A DNA stretch of 64,000 bases from Zygnema cylindricum. Its lineage: Eukaryota > Streptophyta > Zygnematophyceae > Zygnematales > Zygnemataceae. Made by a program: the position numbers and the translations under genes. Shown piece after piece: positions 20,707 to 31,082 of the stretch; positions within the stretch are counted from its first letter, which is position 1; every line of letters starts with the position of its first letter. The stretch is taken from positions 305,290 to 369,289 of the forward strand of contig JBBHKE010001684.1 of NCBI GenBank assembly GCA_037447655.1, given 5' to 3'. Below the pieces are notes generated by a model. That model was not told the DNA's origin and did no database searches. It saw nothing but the letters and a program-made list of their open reading frames with translations.

Positions 20707-21707
20707 TTATCTCTTGAGATCATAGACTCTATATCCCTTTACATCTTCACGATATCCTAACAGATATCCTTGTTTACCTATTGGATCTAACTTATAGTTT
20801 GACTTATCTGTGTCTAGACTGAACACTTGACTACCGAAAACCTTTAAGTGTGAAACATCTAGTTTTCGGCCGGTCCATCTCTCATAAGGTCTTTGGCCTT
20901 TTACAACTGAAGTAAGAATTATATTCGTGAGATGATTTGCACAGTTCATAGCTTCGTCCCAAAATCTCTTTCCTATATTCTTATCTGACAGCATACTCCT
21001 AGTAGTATCACTTAGTGTTCTATTTTATCTCTCGGCTACACCATTCTGTTCAGGATATTCATGAACTTTCTTTTGGTGTTGCACTCCATCCTCTCTCATA
21101 AAATCCTCAAACTGATTGGAAGTATACTTTCCCCTATTATCACTCTTTACTCCTTTAATATAGGTTGCATGGAGTTTCTCACTCCACACTTTATGTTCCT
21201 TAAAAACTTGTGGGGCCTCTGATTTATTCTTCAAAAAATACACTCTAGAGACCAATGGTCAGTGATTGTCATCATAAACCTCTTACCACTTGGTGAGGGC
21301 ACTTTGGATGGTCCCCAAATATCACTGTGTACCATGTCTAACACTTTCTCTACTTTATAAGTGGCTTCCTTTGGGAAGGGGAACCTGTGTGCCCTACCTT
21401 GAGCACAACCACTACAGTCACTCTGGTTTTCATTTTCTCCAAACTGAATTTTTTCCATTAATCCCATCTTTTTCATTTTTTTTAACTTATCTAAATGCAC
21501 ATGTGATAGCCTCTTATGCCACAACATGATATCATGAACACCAACATAGTAAAGTTTCTTCTTTTTATTGCTTAAAATCAGCCTAAACATCCCTTGGCTA
21601 CCTTTTTCATCGGTGAAATACATTTCCTCCTCAAAGCTAGCAGTAAAGGTTCCCTTCCTAGTGCTACTTTCAAAACCCTTATCATCTAACACAGACTTTG
21701 AAAACAA
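20707..21707 (-). pseudogene. Element F: GAG-pre-integrase and integrase
   Basis: Three adjacent frames contain LWHKRLSHVHLDKLKKMKK and CSGCAQGRAHRFPFP (zinc-binding region), MVHSDIWGPSKVPSPSGKRF (core start), VKSDNRGKYTSNQFEDF (the second Asp region, with the usual GGEY altered), EYPEQNGVAER, and YERWTGRKLDVSHLKVFGSQ. Frame breaks near 21240 and 21010 make it inactive. Confidence 0.87.
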
Positions 21708-21739
21708 GGTTTTTATTTAACTCTGGAATAAACAACACA

Positions 21740-21997
21740 TCAGGGAATGTCACTATGGGTGTCTTTCCTCACCAAGACTTTCTGATCTACCGATCCTACC
21801 ATAGTAGTAGTGAATACCCTCCCATCCCCATATTCTATCTTTACGGTGGGAACCTTTCTCATCTTAGTGAACAGGTGTTTATCCTTACACATGTGCATGT
21901 AGGCACCCGAATCCACAATCCAACCTTTTTCACCTTTCAAACCTCCAAAAGCACATTTATGCTTTCGAGGAATGTCGACCTCGATCTTCGCCCCCAA
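21740..21997 (-). pseudogene. Element F: aspartic protease
   Basis: Encodes RKHKCAFGGLKGEKGWIVDSG, with the active site at VDSGAYMHM, and then IEYGDGRVF. The KCAFGG block just upstream of the active site is the point where the gag-only elements A and C stop resembling full-length copia. Confidence 0.82.
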
Positions 21998-22039
21998 GTC
22001 CTCATCTTACAAGAGCTCATTCCTCCTCATGTACCTGAG

Positions 22040-23006
22040 TCACAAGAGTCGTTTTCTTTCCTCTTGGGGGTCCACTGATTTGACCGTATTTAACCGTGGT
22101 TTGGTTAGCTTAGTGCACTTCTCTATATGTTGCCTTGGTTTCTTACAAAAATGACACAAACCCTTGGGAGCCCACGGTCTGAACTCGTCGGTCTGGTTTT
22201 TCTGCTCCCCCCCTCCATAAATTTCGATCGGTTTCCTAGATTCCTTGTTCCTCCAATCGGTCACAGTTTCCAAGGCTTGCCCACTCTTTCCTCCCTTTTG
22301 GATCTCAATCGTGTTCTCTTTAACGAGAATCATCCCTACCGCTGAGTTCGATATCCACGTTCAGTTCAGCAAGTCCTCCACACGATTCACTATGTTTTCG
22401 AACTCATATGGTAACTTCACGAGCAAGCAATTAACCTTTTCTTTTTCGCTTTCTATTTTTTCAGCACGCTCTAGCTCCATGAAAAGTGTAGCAAGCTAAT
22501 TGCAAAAATCCAACATTTTTCCCCATTTGTATACATACGCATTCATTTTCTGATCAGCCACCTGCTGTTGCTGAATCGTACCACTACGGTACATCTCTAT
22601 GAAAGCTATCTAAAGATCAGATGCCCTCTCTACCTGCAAATGAGGAGATGCAAGCCCTTAAGTAAGATGGCGGAGGTTAAAATGCTTTGCCACGATATTT
22701 TTGTAATCCTAGGTATTAGTATCATTCTCCTTATTCCTCAAAATAGGTGACATGAATGCCAAACTGGTTGCTATCGGTGTGCTCGTCTCTTTCTTCTTTC
22801 CTTTGTCCACCACCTCCCAATTAAAGATGAATCTGCCTTTCTCGTGAATCTGCTTCCTCTAAACCCTGGAGGGATGGCAAGACTAGATGGACGCCCACTC
22901 GTCCACCGACTATTCACCAAAATCGTTTCTCACATAGAGCTCGTGTCATCATACTCTCTCAGTATAGGAAGCCATTTCCATTAAAGATTGGCACTCTATA
23001 GGGTGG
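22040..23006 (-). pseudogene. Element F: gag (heavily decayed)
   Basis: The best preserved part (22040-22333) has ILVKENTIEIQKGGKSG and a zinc knuckle, CHFCKKPRQHIEKC, in which the usual Gly is Arg. Upstream are scattered matches to gag in broken frames, ending at 23006, where CACCCTATAGAGTGCC corresponds to the PPSRVP start. The solo LTR inserted exactly here. Confidence 0.72.
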
Positions 23007-24171
23007 TGAAATACTATAGGCTCCATTTTCCCACGGAATTCGCAGATCTAAAGAAGCTAATCTAGAAAGTGCGTGACTCGAAGTTTATATAAACAAAGAT
23101 GATTGACCCTTTGAAAATTAGAAGCTTATTATAACTTCACCGTTGTTAAATCAGACTTTTTGTGTGCTCAGTTCCCCCATATAATACAAAGTTAGAATAT
23201 GAGTTTTGGATAGCATTCCCCACTTTGACTTTCCCTTAGAAATGCAGCCTTTCCGGCAGGCAAATACTCTGAACGACTACACCCCTTTGTAGCATGGACT
23301 TCTTTGAGCCCGCAGCAAAAATAATCACTAAAAATGGTCAAATGAGTATATAGTTATGGCTGGCCAATGTTTTGCTTTTATGCAGATGCTCTCTGAGAGA
23401 GAGGCGGCTACCTACCCAAAATATTAAATGTCCTAAATCCCTCTCTAACCCTAAAAATCCCTCTAATACTAAGGTACTAACCTATCACAAGACTATACCG
23501 TACAAGAAAGTACAGGTTCAAGAGTACTTTTTGTACAGTAGGTGAACGGCTTCGCCATAGTGTGATATGTGTCACATCCAAACTTGATATCGTGCTCTCT
23601 GAAGTTTTTGTAAATTGGTCAGATGTAGCCACGTGTCGTCCGGAGTGGCGATGCCCAAAAATGCCAAATCGTCCACTCCGGAATCTCGGCTCGCTCCACG
23701 ACTGCTCGAGGAAGACCGACATTTAGTAATAGTCGTTGAAATAAAATGCCATTTTTTGCGATCCGCATTTCGTTCGGTCTAATCCATATCCGTGTACTGT
23801 CCATCTCGTAATCAGTTTAATGAAATATTTTGCGTCGTTCCTGTTTATATATCTATTGTACCCTATATAATCTAGCAATGATCCTAGAGTATATAATAAG
23901 GCTACCGGCAGTCAGGAACTTGACGGACGACAGGTACCACGATCAAATCTTGGGTCTGTCAAGACCATTTTGGTAAACCTACCAAAATTTGCAACCTGTC
24001 TCTCTCTCTAGGCAGCATGGGCTACCATGGCTTCTAGCTTCCTCTCCAACCTTCAATGACTGCGACAATTGTCGGGGTTTAGAGAGTGGAGCGACAAACA
24101 GACTGCCTTTGCTAACTTCCTCTTATTCATTTTTCCTTTATTCAGACCTAGAAAATACATACATTTCAACA
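23007..24171 (-). repeat. Solo LTR inserted in element F
   Basis: About 1165 bp with the same ends as the A/C LTR family (minus TGTTGAAATGTATG ... ATAGTATTTCA), flanked by a perfect GGTGG duplication (23002-23006 and 24172-24176). It has no internal region. It is more diverged than the LTRs of A and C, so it is an older insertion reduced by LTR-LTR recombination. It separates F's primer-binding site from the rest of its gag. Confidence 0.88.
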
Positions 24172-24186
24172 GGTGGGCCCATAACC
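24172..24186 (-). promoter_or_regulatory. Element F primer-binding site
   Basis: Minus GGTTATGGGCCCACC, an exact match to the half initiator tRNA-Met site, stranded between the solo LTR and F's own 5' LTR. Confidence 0.8.
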
Positions 24187-25117
24187 TTCAACTCTGAGAC
24201 ATCCATAGGTCCTCAAAATGGGGAGCTCACTCGAAGCCTCTAAGATAATCCTAACCCCTTTGTGTATAACACAAATAATTACCACCTTGGCTGACAAAAA
24301 CTCTTACCACCTTCACCTTTGTGAAGGTAAGACTCCCTTGAGTCGATAGCAAAAGGAATTACTGAATTTGCTCCCCTGAGCAGTAAGTTTTTGAGGGTCA
24401 AAGTTGACCTTCTATACAGAAGCACTTTAAGAGAGAGGCGGCTACCTACCAATTATTCTAAGTTCTAAATCTCTCTATAAACCGCTTACTACTGGATTAC
24501 GGACCAATCAAAATGCATTGTAGTACAGAAAGGTATAGGTTTTGTTGTATCTTATGTACTGTTATCGTTCCACATGCTCGAAATATCGACGCTTGTCATA
24601 TCCGGATATGTCCCTATCTTCTTCGGAGAAGCCGCTAGCCATTTAGGGTGTGCCACGTGTCACTTTACGTGGCGGTGATCGAGAAACACCAAAACTCTTG
24701 TTTCGCAATCCCGGAATCTATTGCGGCCGTCCGATCGAAGTCGACTTTCAATTCTAGCCGTCTAAATAAAGTGCGTGGTATTTGTTTCGCTGTCAAAAAA
24801 AGTGCGCGGTATTGATTTCTTAGCATACATTTTACCGTACCGTACAAAAACTAGTTCAATGCCTTAAGACGTCAAGTACCAAGATCAAATCCTGGTTCCG
24901 TCAAGAGGCTTTTTAGTAAACCTACTAACCTATTGCTAGTCTCTCTCTGGACAGCATAGGAAGCCATGGCTCTAGCTCTCTCTCCAACTTTCAGTGACTG
25001 CGACAAGTGTGGGAGTTGAAGAGAAGAGTTAGAGGCAGACTGCCTTTGCTTATTTTTTGCATTGTTTATACAAGTTGAAGATCTAGAAAATACTATCAAA
25101 AACCATTGATTCTTACA
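24187..25117 (-). repeat. Element F 5' LTR
   Basis: About 931 bp. In minus orientation it starts TGTAAGAATCAATGG and ends CTCAGAGTTGAA; the usual CA end has mutated. It is clearly diverged from F's other LTR (2861-3923). It contains the palindrome GGTCAAAGTTGACC near 24396-24409. Confidence 0.82.
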
Positions 25118-25482
25118 TTAAACGTATTGGGTGCGCTTTTTAATGTTTTACCAATTCATTTAGCGCCTGTTTAGTTTGAGTTTACAAGACGGTTGGAAGG
25201 GAGAAGGGAACGAACAACGCATCATGGAGTAACCTAAAAAAAAATACAACCAATCCATTTTGTTTGACTTTGTGCAATACATTGAGTACAGTACAGTACT
25301 GCTCTATTTTTCACGATTAACTTAGGAACCAATGAAAATTCACAGCTTCGTCATTTTAGTTACTTGCATTGGTTTAGTAGAGCAAGAATTTTAAACAAAG
25401 TCTCGATGGGAGGCGTCACATCAGTTTAGAGCTTTAGCAGTTTGGGAGAGAATACATGTTCCAATACAATTTTAATTCCTTA
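25118..25482. other. AT-rich spacer
   Basis: No gene or repeat structure is recognised between the end of the retrotransposon nest and the inverted-repeat copy at 25483. It starts with TTAAA, possibly the outer target duplication of the F/E composite. Confidence 0.5.
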
Positions 25483-25745
25483 TGGTATGTCTCCATGAAT
25501 TAAAGTATTTCATGTTCTTTGTCTTTTTGCCCTAAAAATCAGGGAACTATGACAAAAACTTTAGCCGTACAAGAAAATCATTTTCACCAAAGTAGAGTGA
25601 ATGTCATTTCTTACTTTGGATGTACGGCGTGTTTGTCGTCATGTGAACTCATTTTGGTTTTTTCCCCTTTTTCGACCCCCGGGCAAAAGAATTCAGCTCA
25701 CTAAAAAACTTCATCCAAAATCACCTTGAGGGGGTGATTTTAGTT
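25483..25745 (-). repeat. Dispersed repeat, inverted copy 1
   Basis: This segment is a diverged reverse complement of 29664-29927. Shared landmarks include AACTTTAGCCGTACAA, TTTGTCGTCA, TTCGACCCCCGGGCAA and an AAATCACCT...GGTGATTT palindromic end. It is not a known class to me. Confidence 0.7.
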
Positions 25746-25756
25746 CTATTACTGCC

Positions 25757-25757
25757 A

Positions 25758-25821
<64 letters not shown>
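25757..25821. repeat. (GA)n microsatellite
   Basis: An almost pure GA run directly after the predicted exon donor (on the minus strand, at the start of the intron). Confidence 0.95.
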
Positions 25822-25824
<3 letters not shown>

Positions 25825-25845
25825 CAATGCGTAGCATTCCCGTAC

Positions 25846-26247
25846 CTCTCGAGATATTTCCGTTTCCACAGTGATGCATCGCACGCCTTCCGCCACATCC
25901 CTGACTTCCAAAACTTCCGAAGCATAAAAATCCTTTTTTGCCGCTGCGTCGACTTCTGACAGTTTAAACGTTTTTTTCCCTGCACTCGCTTCAGCTGCCA
26001 GTTTCCTGTCTTCAATTGTAACTTCTGGACTAGCAGCTTCAGTTGGAACTTCCGTTGTACTGACACTACATGTAACGCTCATCTTTCTACTGAAACATTC
26101 TGGTTCCCGGACACTGATTTTACAAAATTGTGTAAGCTTAACTTGTTGTAAAGATGACAAGTGATGAGTTAGGGTTAAGTTACTAGGAAGTTGAGAGGTA
26201 AGAGAACCAGCAGCCATAATGGCTGCTTGTAAAGAAGCACTTGCCAT
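25846..26247 (-). CDS. First exon of a probable plastid-targeted protein
   Basis: 134 codons beginning MASASLQAAIMAAGSL. The N-terminus is rich in Ser/Ala/Thr/Leu and poor in acidic residues, like a chloroplast transit peptide. A more charged part follows (AAAKKDFYASEVLEVRDVAE, then RCITVETEIS). A GT donor follows ISRE (GAG|GTACGG, 25845). No matching downstream exon is visible before the retrotransposon nest starts at 25117, so the rest of the gene is either beyond the nest or lost. The last 40 residues faintly recall the start of ferredoxin-reductase-like FAD domains, but that is a weak impression and the family is not assigned. Confidence 0.6.
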
Positions 26248-27159
26248 GGCGATTTATATGTTTAGTTAGAATTAACGGTAAAACACGGAAAAGGAGATAC
26301 TGAGAGGAGGAAAAATATTAAAATATCCTGTAAGGAAACGGCCTTCTTGTGAAAGTATCTGCAGAAAAATGGGGGAGGAGGTGAAAGAGAGAGGGTTTCT
26401 CTTTTTTCCCTGCTGCTGGAGAAAATGGAAGTAGAATATGCCACGTGGCTGGAAACATGAAGCTCCAGCAGCTGATTGGCTCGTGGGATTGCAGTTCGTG
26501 CGTGTGACCGAGCTGGAAGATTGAGATTCATTGGCCGTCCGATCAGAGTTGCGGGCTCTGGGATCTAACAGTCGCGGATAAAAAGATCTGGGAGAGGAAA
26601 CGAACTGGAGATTGAAAGACGAATATCGGACGATGTCACGCTGTTCCTAGAATTGAGGTGTGCACTTTATGGCCGTCGATTCAAGCCGGAGGTTATTAGT
26701 TTCACCATACGAATACTATAGTATAGGGAGTTCTGTTATAACAAGTATAGTTCTGTTATAACAAATCTAAAACTGTGAAGTTCGCTTACACTACACCGTG
26801 TATCGCTACTAGTGTAACAGTTTACTGAACTGTAATCGTCTACAATACCGTGAATCGTTAATAGTGCAAATATCTAGGGCCCTTTTATTTTGCCTAGGTC
26901 CAGAGCCTCCAACAGATTGATATTGTAAATAATCATAAGTCAACACTAATGTTTTAAGTAGTGTTCGGGGCTGGTCCAACCTCCACATGGTGAGGACATG
27001 AAGGACCCTAAAGATCATCCCAAAACTTTGTACAATCAAGAATTATAGCGTAGTGAAGCTCGCCATGGGGGAAAGAATCGTTCTTAGGCGAGGGTGATTA
27101 AAAAATTGAGTAAGTTATAACTTTGTGACTACATCAATTCCATTTCTTTCTTGTCTACA
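26248..27159. other. Upstream region of the plastid-protein exon
   Basis: Contains a CCACGTGGC G-box-like motif (about 26440-26450) and a purine-rich stretch, plausible promoter sequence for the minus-strand exon. At about 26790-26870 there are two matches to the TACACCGT...CGCTA ends of the small TA-flanked transposon family. No gene is seen. Confidence 0.4.
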
Positions 27160-27823
27160 CTAATCCTAAAGCCCAAACTTCAACCTCGGGACAGAGTTCG
27201 CTAGTGGTTCTCTACGCAATGGAACTCTGCCGTCCTTCCAATTTTGACGCTAAGGGGAATAGCCTTGACAGATCAAGAAGGTTCTGATGCCCCTTTCCTT
27301 ACAAAACCGATGACCACAAACATGGGAACTCAATCAAAGTTGCCCTAATGACCAAATATCTCAACCGTCGTCGAAAAAATCATTCATAACATCGCAGTTC
27401 ACTTTATCAAACTTCTTAATCTTCACAACATCAGAAGATGCAAAGGTGTAAAGTGGGTGTGAATCATTTTGTACGCAATACGGTCCTTTTAACATCTCAA
27501 ACCGCATAACCACCAAAAGTAAATGAGGAAGGTTCCACCAAACAATGTCACCAAAAGTTTAACGGGCATCATCGACCAAGATAACATCACTATGCCGCCA
27601 TAAAGTAGCATGTGAAATCTCCCCACTAACATAATACATTGCTTTAGGAGGAACAATTGCGGTAGTGTTGAAAATGAAAACGCCCCCTCGTCATAAACGA
27701 TATTTGCGATATTGTCACAAACACAGTTACGTGCTTAAGTCAATTCTATCCTCACGCGAGTAATGAAGCAAATGGGCGCCATCGAGTTGAACGACCCACA
27801 ATATCAAAAAACGGACTTGTGGA
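27160..27823 (-). repeat. Unclassified dispersed repeat, copy 1
   Basis: Resembles 47041-47560 in the same orientation; shared blocks include AGGTT..TGATGCCC, CCAAATATCTC.ACC and ATGG.CGCCATCG. The minus strand gives a decayed coding-like stretch (DVILVDDAR, FGDIVWWNLPHLLLVVMRFE, HPLYTFASSDVVKIKKFDKV), so it may derive from a protein-coding mobile element. The family is not recognised. Confidence 0.45.
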
Positions 27824-28876
27824 TGTAGAAATTAATGGTCTTTTAAAGTATTTTATAGGTCTAAATAGAAATATAGAAAGAAGGCGAGGCAGTCTACCTC
27901 TAACTTCTCTCTCCAACTCTCAAACTTGTCGCAGTCATTGAGAAATTGGAGAGGGAGCTAGAGCCATGGCTACCTAGGCTATCAAGAGGTTTACGGGAAA
28001 ATATATTAGTTAGGGGTTTATTTACTAAAAGGTATGTGCCGGCCACGGGATTTGATCCTGGAACCTGCCGGACGGCAAGCAACCGGTAGCCGGTAACCTT
28101 AGCCGTTAAGTCTTTAACTAGTGTTACGTCTTGTATGGTTTGATATTTAACTAAACATTCTGACGTAAGATAGTTCATTTTACTGAAATTGTTTACAAAG
28201 ACATAGATCCAGTAATGTAAAAGTACGGATTACTGTACAAATAGGAAACCAATACCGCGCATTTATTTCTTTAGCGAAACAAATACCGCGCATTTATTTA
28301 TTACGGCTACGATTAAATGTGAATTTAATCGGACGGCCGGAATTAAACGCCGAGATCGCGGTAGAGGATTTCAACGGTTTTTTGGTCATCGCCACATCGG
28401 ATGACACGTGGCGGAATGACATTGGATCGCGGCATCTCCGAGGATTCAGGGAGCGAATCCGGACATACCACGTGTGGACATTTATGCCATGTCGTACAGT
28501 GTCCGTACAGAAAGTACACTGGCAGTTGTACTTTCGTGTACAAAAGTGTAATCTGATTGGCTCTGTACATCACTAGATAGAGTCTGTGAGAGAGATAGGA
28601 CTTAGAAAAATTAGGAGATAGAACCCTCTCTTCAGAGAGCTTCTGTACAAAAGGTCAACTTTGACCCTCCATAACTTACTGCTTAGGGGAGCAAATTCAT
28701 AGATTCTTTTTGCTATCGACTCAGGGGAGTCTTCCCTTTACAGGGGTGAAGGTGGTGAGAGTTATTGTCTGCCAAGGTGGCTGTTCTTTTTGCTGAAACA
28801 CAAAAGGGTCAGGGTTATCCTAGAGGCTTCTTGGAAGCTGTCTACTTTGAGGACTTATGGAGGTCTCAGAGTTTCA
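27824..28876 (+). repeat. Solo LTR, plus orientation
   Basis: About 1053 bp, starting TGTAGAAATTAATGGTC and ending CTCAGAGTTTCA, the ends of the F-type LTR family. Inside are the family hallmarks: GCTCTAGAGCC-like and CCATGG blocks near the start, CACGTGGC, a CTCTCTTCAGAGAG hairpin and GGTCAACTTTGACC. No internal retrotransposon region is attached and no clean target duplication was found. Confidence 0.78.
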
Positions 28877-29447
28877 TAGATGTAGGTACAACTTTGTGAC
28901 GGTTGACGACGATTATGAAATTGTTGACGCTAACAAAAACAACGTTAGTCGTAGACGTCTAGATTTTTGTACATTTGTGACTTGGCAGATATTTATGGTT
29001 TTGTAACATTGTGACGTCACGCTCACCTGTGATAACGTCGACGTCACAGATTCAAGAACTTTCGGCCATGGATACCTGATTTCGTTTTCTCTACTTTTTT
29101 CGCTCTACTTGCCCTAAAAATATACATAAAGGTAGTCAAAGGAATTATTTTTCAAATATATTTCATTTCATACCAGTTTTTACGTGCCTCATTCTTAAAT
29201 GTGTGAGATAAAAGTGATAGTGTGGGAGGGAGAGCGGAGAGGCGACAACGGCGCAAAATTCTATTGAGGACCCATAAATGAAAGTGGAGGTCCGCGACCC
29301 CTGCAGATTTTTTCCGTACATCCTCGTTTTTTTCCGTACATACGCGTGACGGATTAGGAGAAAAATAGCGAGTACTCTCCCTCGTCCTAAAATTTTCCCA
29401 CTCGTGTGTCGCGTGCGTGGACCGTTTTGCATTCGTTGTTTGGGCAG
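28877..29447. other. Spacer
   Basis: Rich in short ACGTC/GACGT-type motifs (28950-29050), loosely similar to 45960-46140. No gene recognised. Confidence 0.4.
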
Positions 29448-29449
29448 TA

Positions 29450-29657
29450 CACCGCCAATCGCTATTAGCGTTGTGTACGCTAATCCAGTCCCTTTTTTTT
29501 ATTCTCAAATAGAATTATCCACACTATTTAAAAAAATCATAAATCCTAATTAGAGTTATCGATTTCTTCGAAAATTTCTAAATTCCCAATTAGTGTAAAC
29601 CACGCTAATTATTCTTATACGCTAAAGAAACTTCTACGCTAATAGCGATTGGCGGTG
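29450..29657. mobile_element. TA-flanked MITE, copy 1
   Basis: 208 bp with near-perfect inverted ends CACCGCCAATCGCTATTAGC, flanked by TA on both sides (29448-29449, 29658-29659). Too short to code for a transposase. The TA duplication fits a Tc1/mariner-like family. Confidence 0.78.
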
Positions 29658-29663
29658 TACTTT

Positions 29664-29927
29664 CCCTGAAATCACCTCGCGATGTGATTTTTGATAAAGT
29701 TTTTTGACTGGTTGGATTCTCTTGCCCGGGGGTCGAAAAAAAGAAAACGCCAAAATTTGTTTGGGTGACGACAAACATGAAGTACATTCAAAGTATCGAT
29801 GATGTTTGCTGTACTTTAAAAAAACTGATTTTTTGTACGGCTAAAGTTTTCTCGTACGGAACTGCGTTTTTGGTGAAAACGACAGATTAAAGTCGATACT
29901 TTAACACATGGGGACGTACCCTTAGTC
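29664..29927 (+). repeat. Dispersed repeat, inverted copy 2
   Basis: Plus-strand counterpart of 25483-25745; starts with AAATCACCTCGCGATGTGAT, a near palindrome. Confidence 0.7.
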
Positions 29928-29957
29928 ATCCCGCTCATGCCGTTCGACGGTTCGAAT

Positions 29958-30412
29958 CATAGTTTTGAAGTAGGTGAAAGTCGCCCATACAATATGCCTA
30001 TTGTACGTAAATTTTACAATACTACCTTAAGACCCATATTGTATTGGCTGCAAAATGAAATAAAAAGTAACAGGGGTTGAGTTGCACATCGATCCATAGA
30101 GAATTAAATGTCATGTCTAAATTTTGAAAAACATTTGGACAAATTTTTTTTTTTCTGTGAGTTTTGAGGTACTTTTTATGTTAACCGCCAGATTTGGACG
30201 ATCTGACGGTCGTTGATGAAAGTAACTATCTGAGAAGATCACATGGAAAGCCCATAACACAACTTACGATAGGACTATCGTCAGATTCGAACGAACGGAC
30301 GGTCGCTGATCAAAGTAGCGATCTAAGAAGATCACATGTAAAGCCCGTATCACAACTTACGCTAAAGGAGGCTATTTAAGGCCTACGAAAAAACGCCTAC
30401 TTTTGAACTATG
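29958..30412. mobile_element. hAT-like MITE, copy 1
   Basis: 455 bp with ends CATAGTT..GAAGTAGGTG and GCCTACTTTTGAACTATG, flanked by the exact 8-bp duplication GTTCGAAT (29950-29957, 30413-30420). An 8-bp duplication is the mark of the hAT superfamily. Inside, a unit with GATCGGACGGTCGCTGATCA-like sequence is tandemly repeated. No coding capacity. Confidence 0.85.
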
Positions 30413-30420
30413 GTTCGAAT

Positions 30421-31082
30421 CGTTTTACCGGGCGTCCAGTCCCAAAATGACATTTTCGACTGAAAACGAGCACCGGCCAAAATTCCCTATTACAAAACAT
30501 ACTTTATTTCCATTTATTCCGTGTCATTTACAGTTTACGTGTGGACGTCTTTGAACACATAAATTGGAGTAGTCTATATTCTGCCAAAAGACAAATCAAG
30601 TCAATGTACAAGCTGCCGGCTGTTAGCGACTCCGCGGTGTCAGGCAGAGCATGACGCGGAAATGCTGTCATCCAGTTACTTGACACGGTTGCATAGAAAC
30701 TAGAAAAGCAGTTATTTTTCGATGGCATCCAATCGATTTAGAATTGAAGGGGAACATGTGTCCTGGACCGGAATATGGCACCAGGTTATGTACGAATGTA
30801 CTTTTAGTACGAATTTGTCAAGCTTTGACTAATGAAGATTTGCCCTAATTGAACCGAATGACCTGATGAATTTTCGAACCCTACTGTAGTTTATTTTCGA
30901 AGCAAGAATCAGTTCCACTAGAAGCACTAATTAAAATGAAATTATCGATTTAGTCATTATTGTTGAAATCAATTTTAATTCTTATTGAGAACCCGCTTGT
31001 TTCTCTATTATCCGTTATTGCTGTTAATGCTATTAGTGAAGATTATAATATCAAAATTGTATTTTTCATTTTTTTAAGTTCA
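30421..31082. other. Upstream region of the HRD3-like gene
   Basis: AT-rich, with no repeat recognised. It presumably contains the promoter and 5' leader of the plus-strand gene; an in-frame upstream ATG is at 30960. Confidence 0.45.

Larger units (their letters stand above)
1..25117 (-). mobile_element. 25 kb nest of Ty1/copia LTR retrotransposons
   Basis: Every copia gene and LTR in this interval reads on the minus strand. LTR ends, polypurine tracts, primer-binding sites and 5-bp target duplications allow the insertions to be peeled apart. Element E (1-2860) and host element F (2861-25117) share one LTR. F is interrupted by a solo LTR (23007-24171), element C (9969-20326) and element A (5315-9786); C is interrupted by element D (13976-19847). 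Removing A, C and D brings the scattered pieces of F's reverse transcriptase back into order. The TTAAA next to F's right end (25118-25122) may be one half of the outer target duplication; the other half would lie left of the window. Confidence 0.87.

Noticed and set aside
30194-30379. 61-codon frame with repeated RRSHGKPITQL-like units, similar to 63312-63524
   Set aside because: Comes from the internal tandem unit of the hAT-like MITEs, not a protein.
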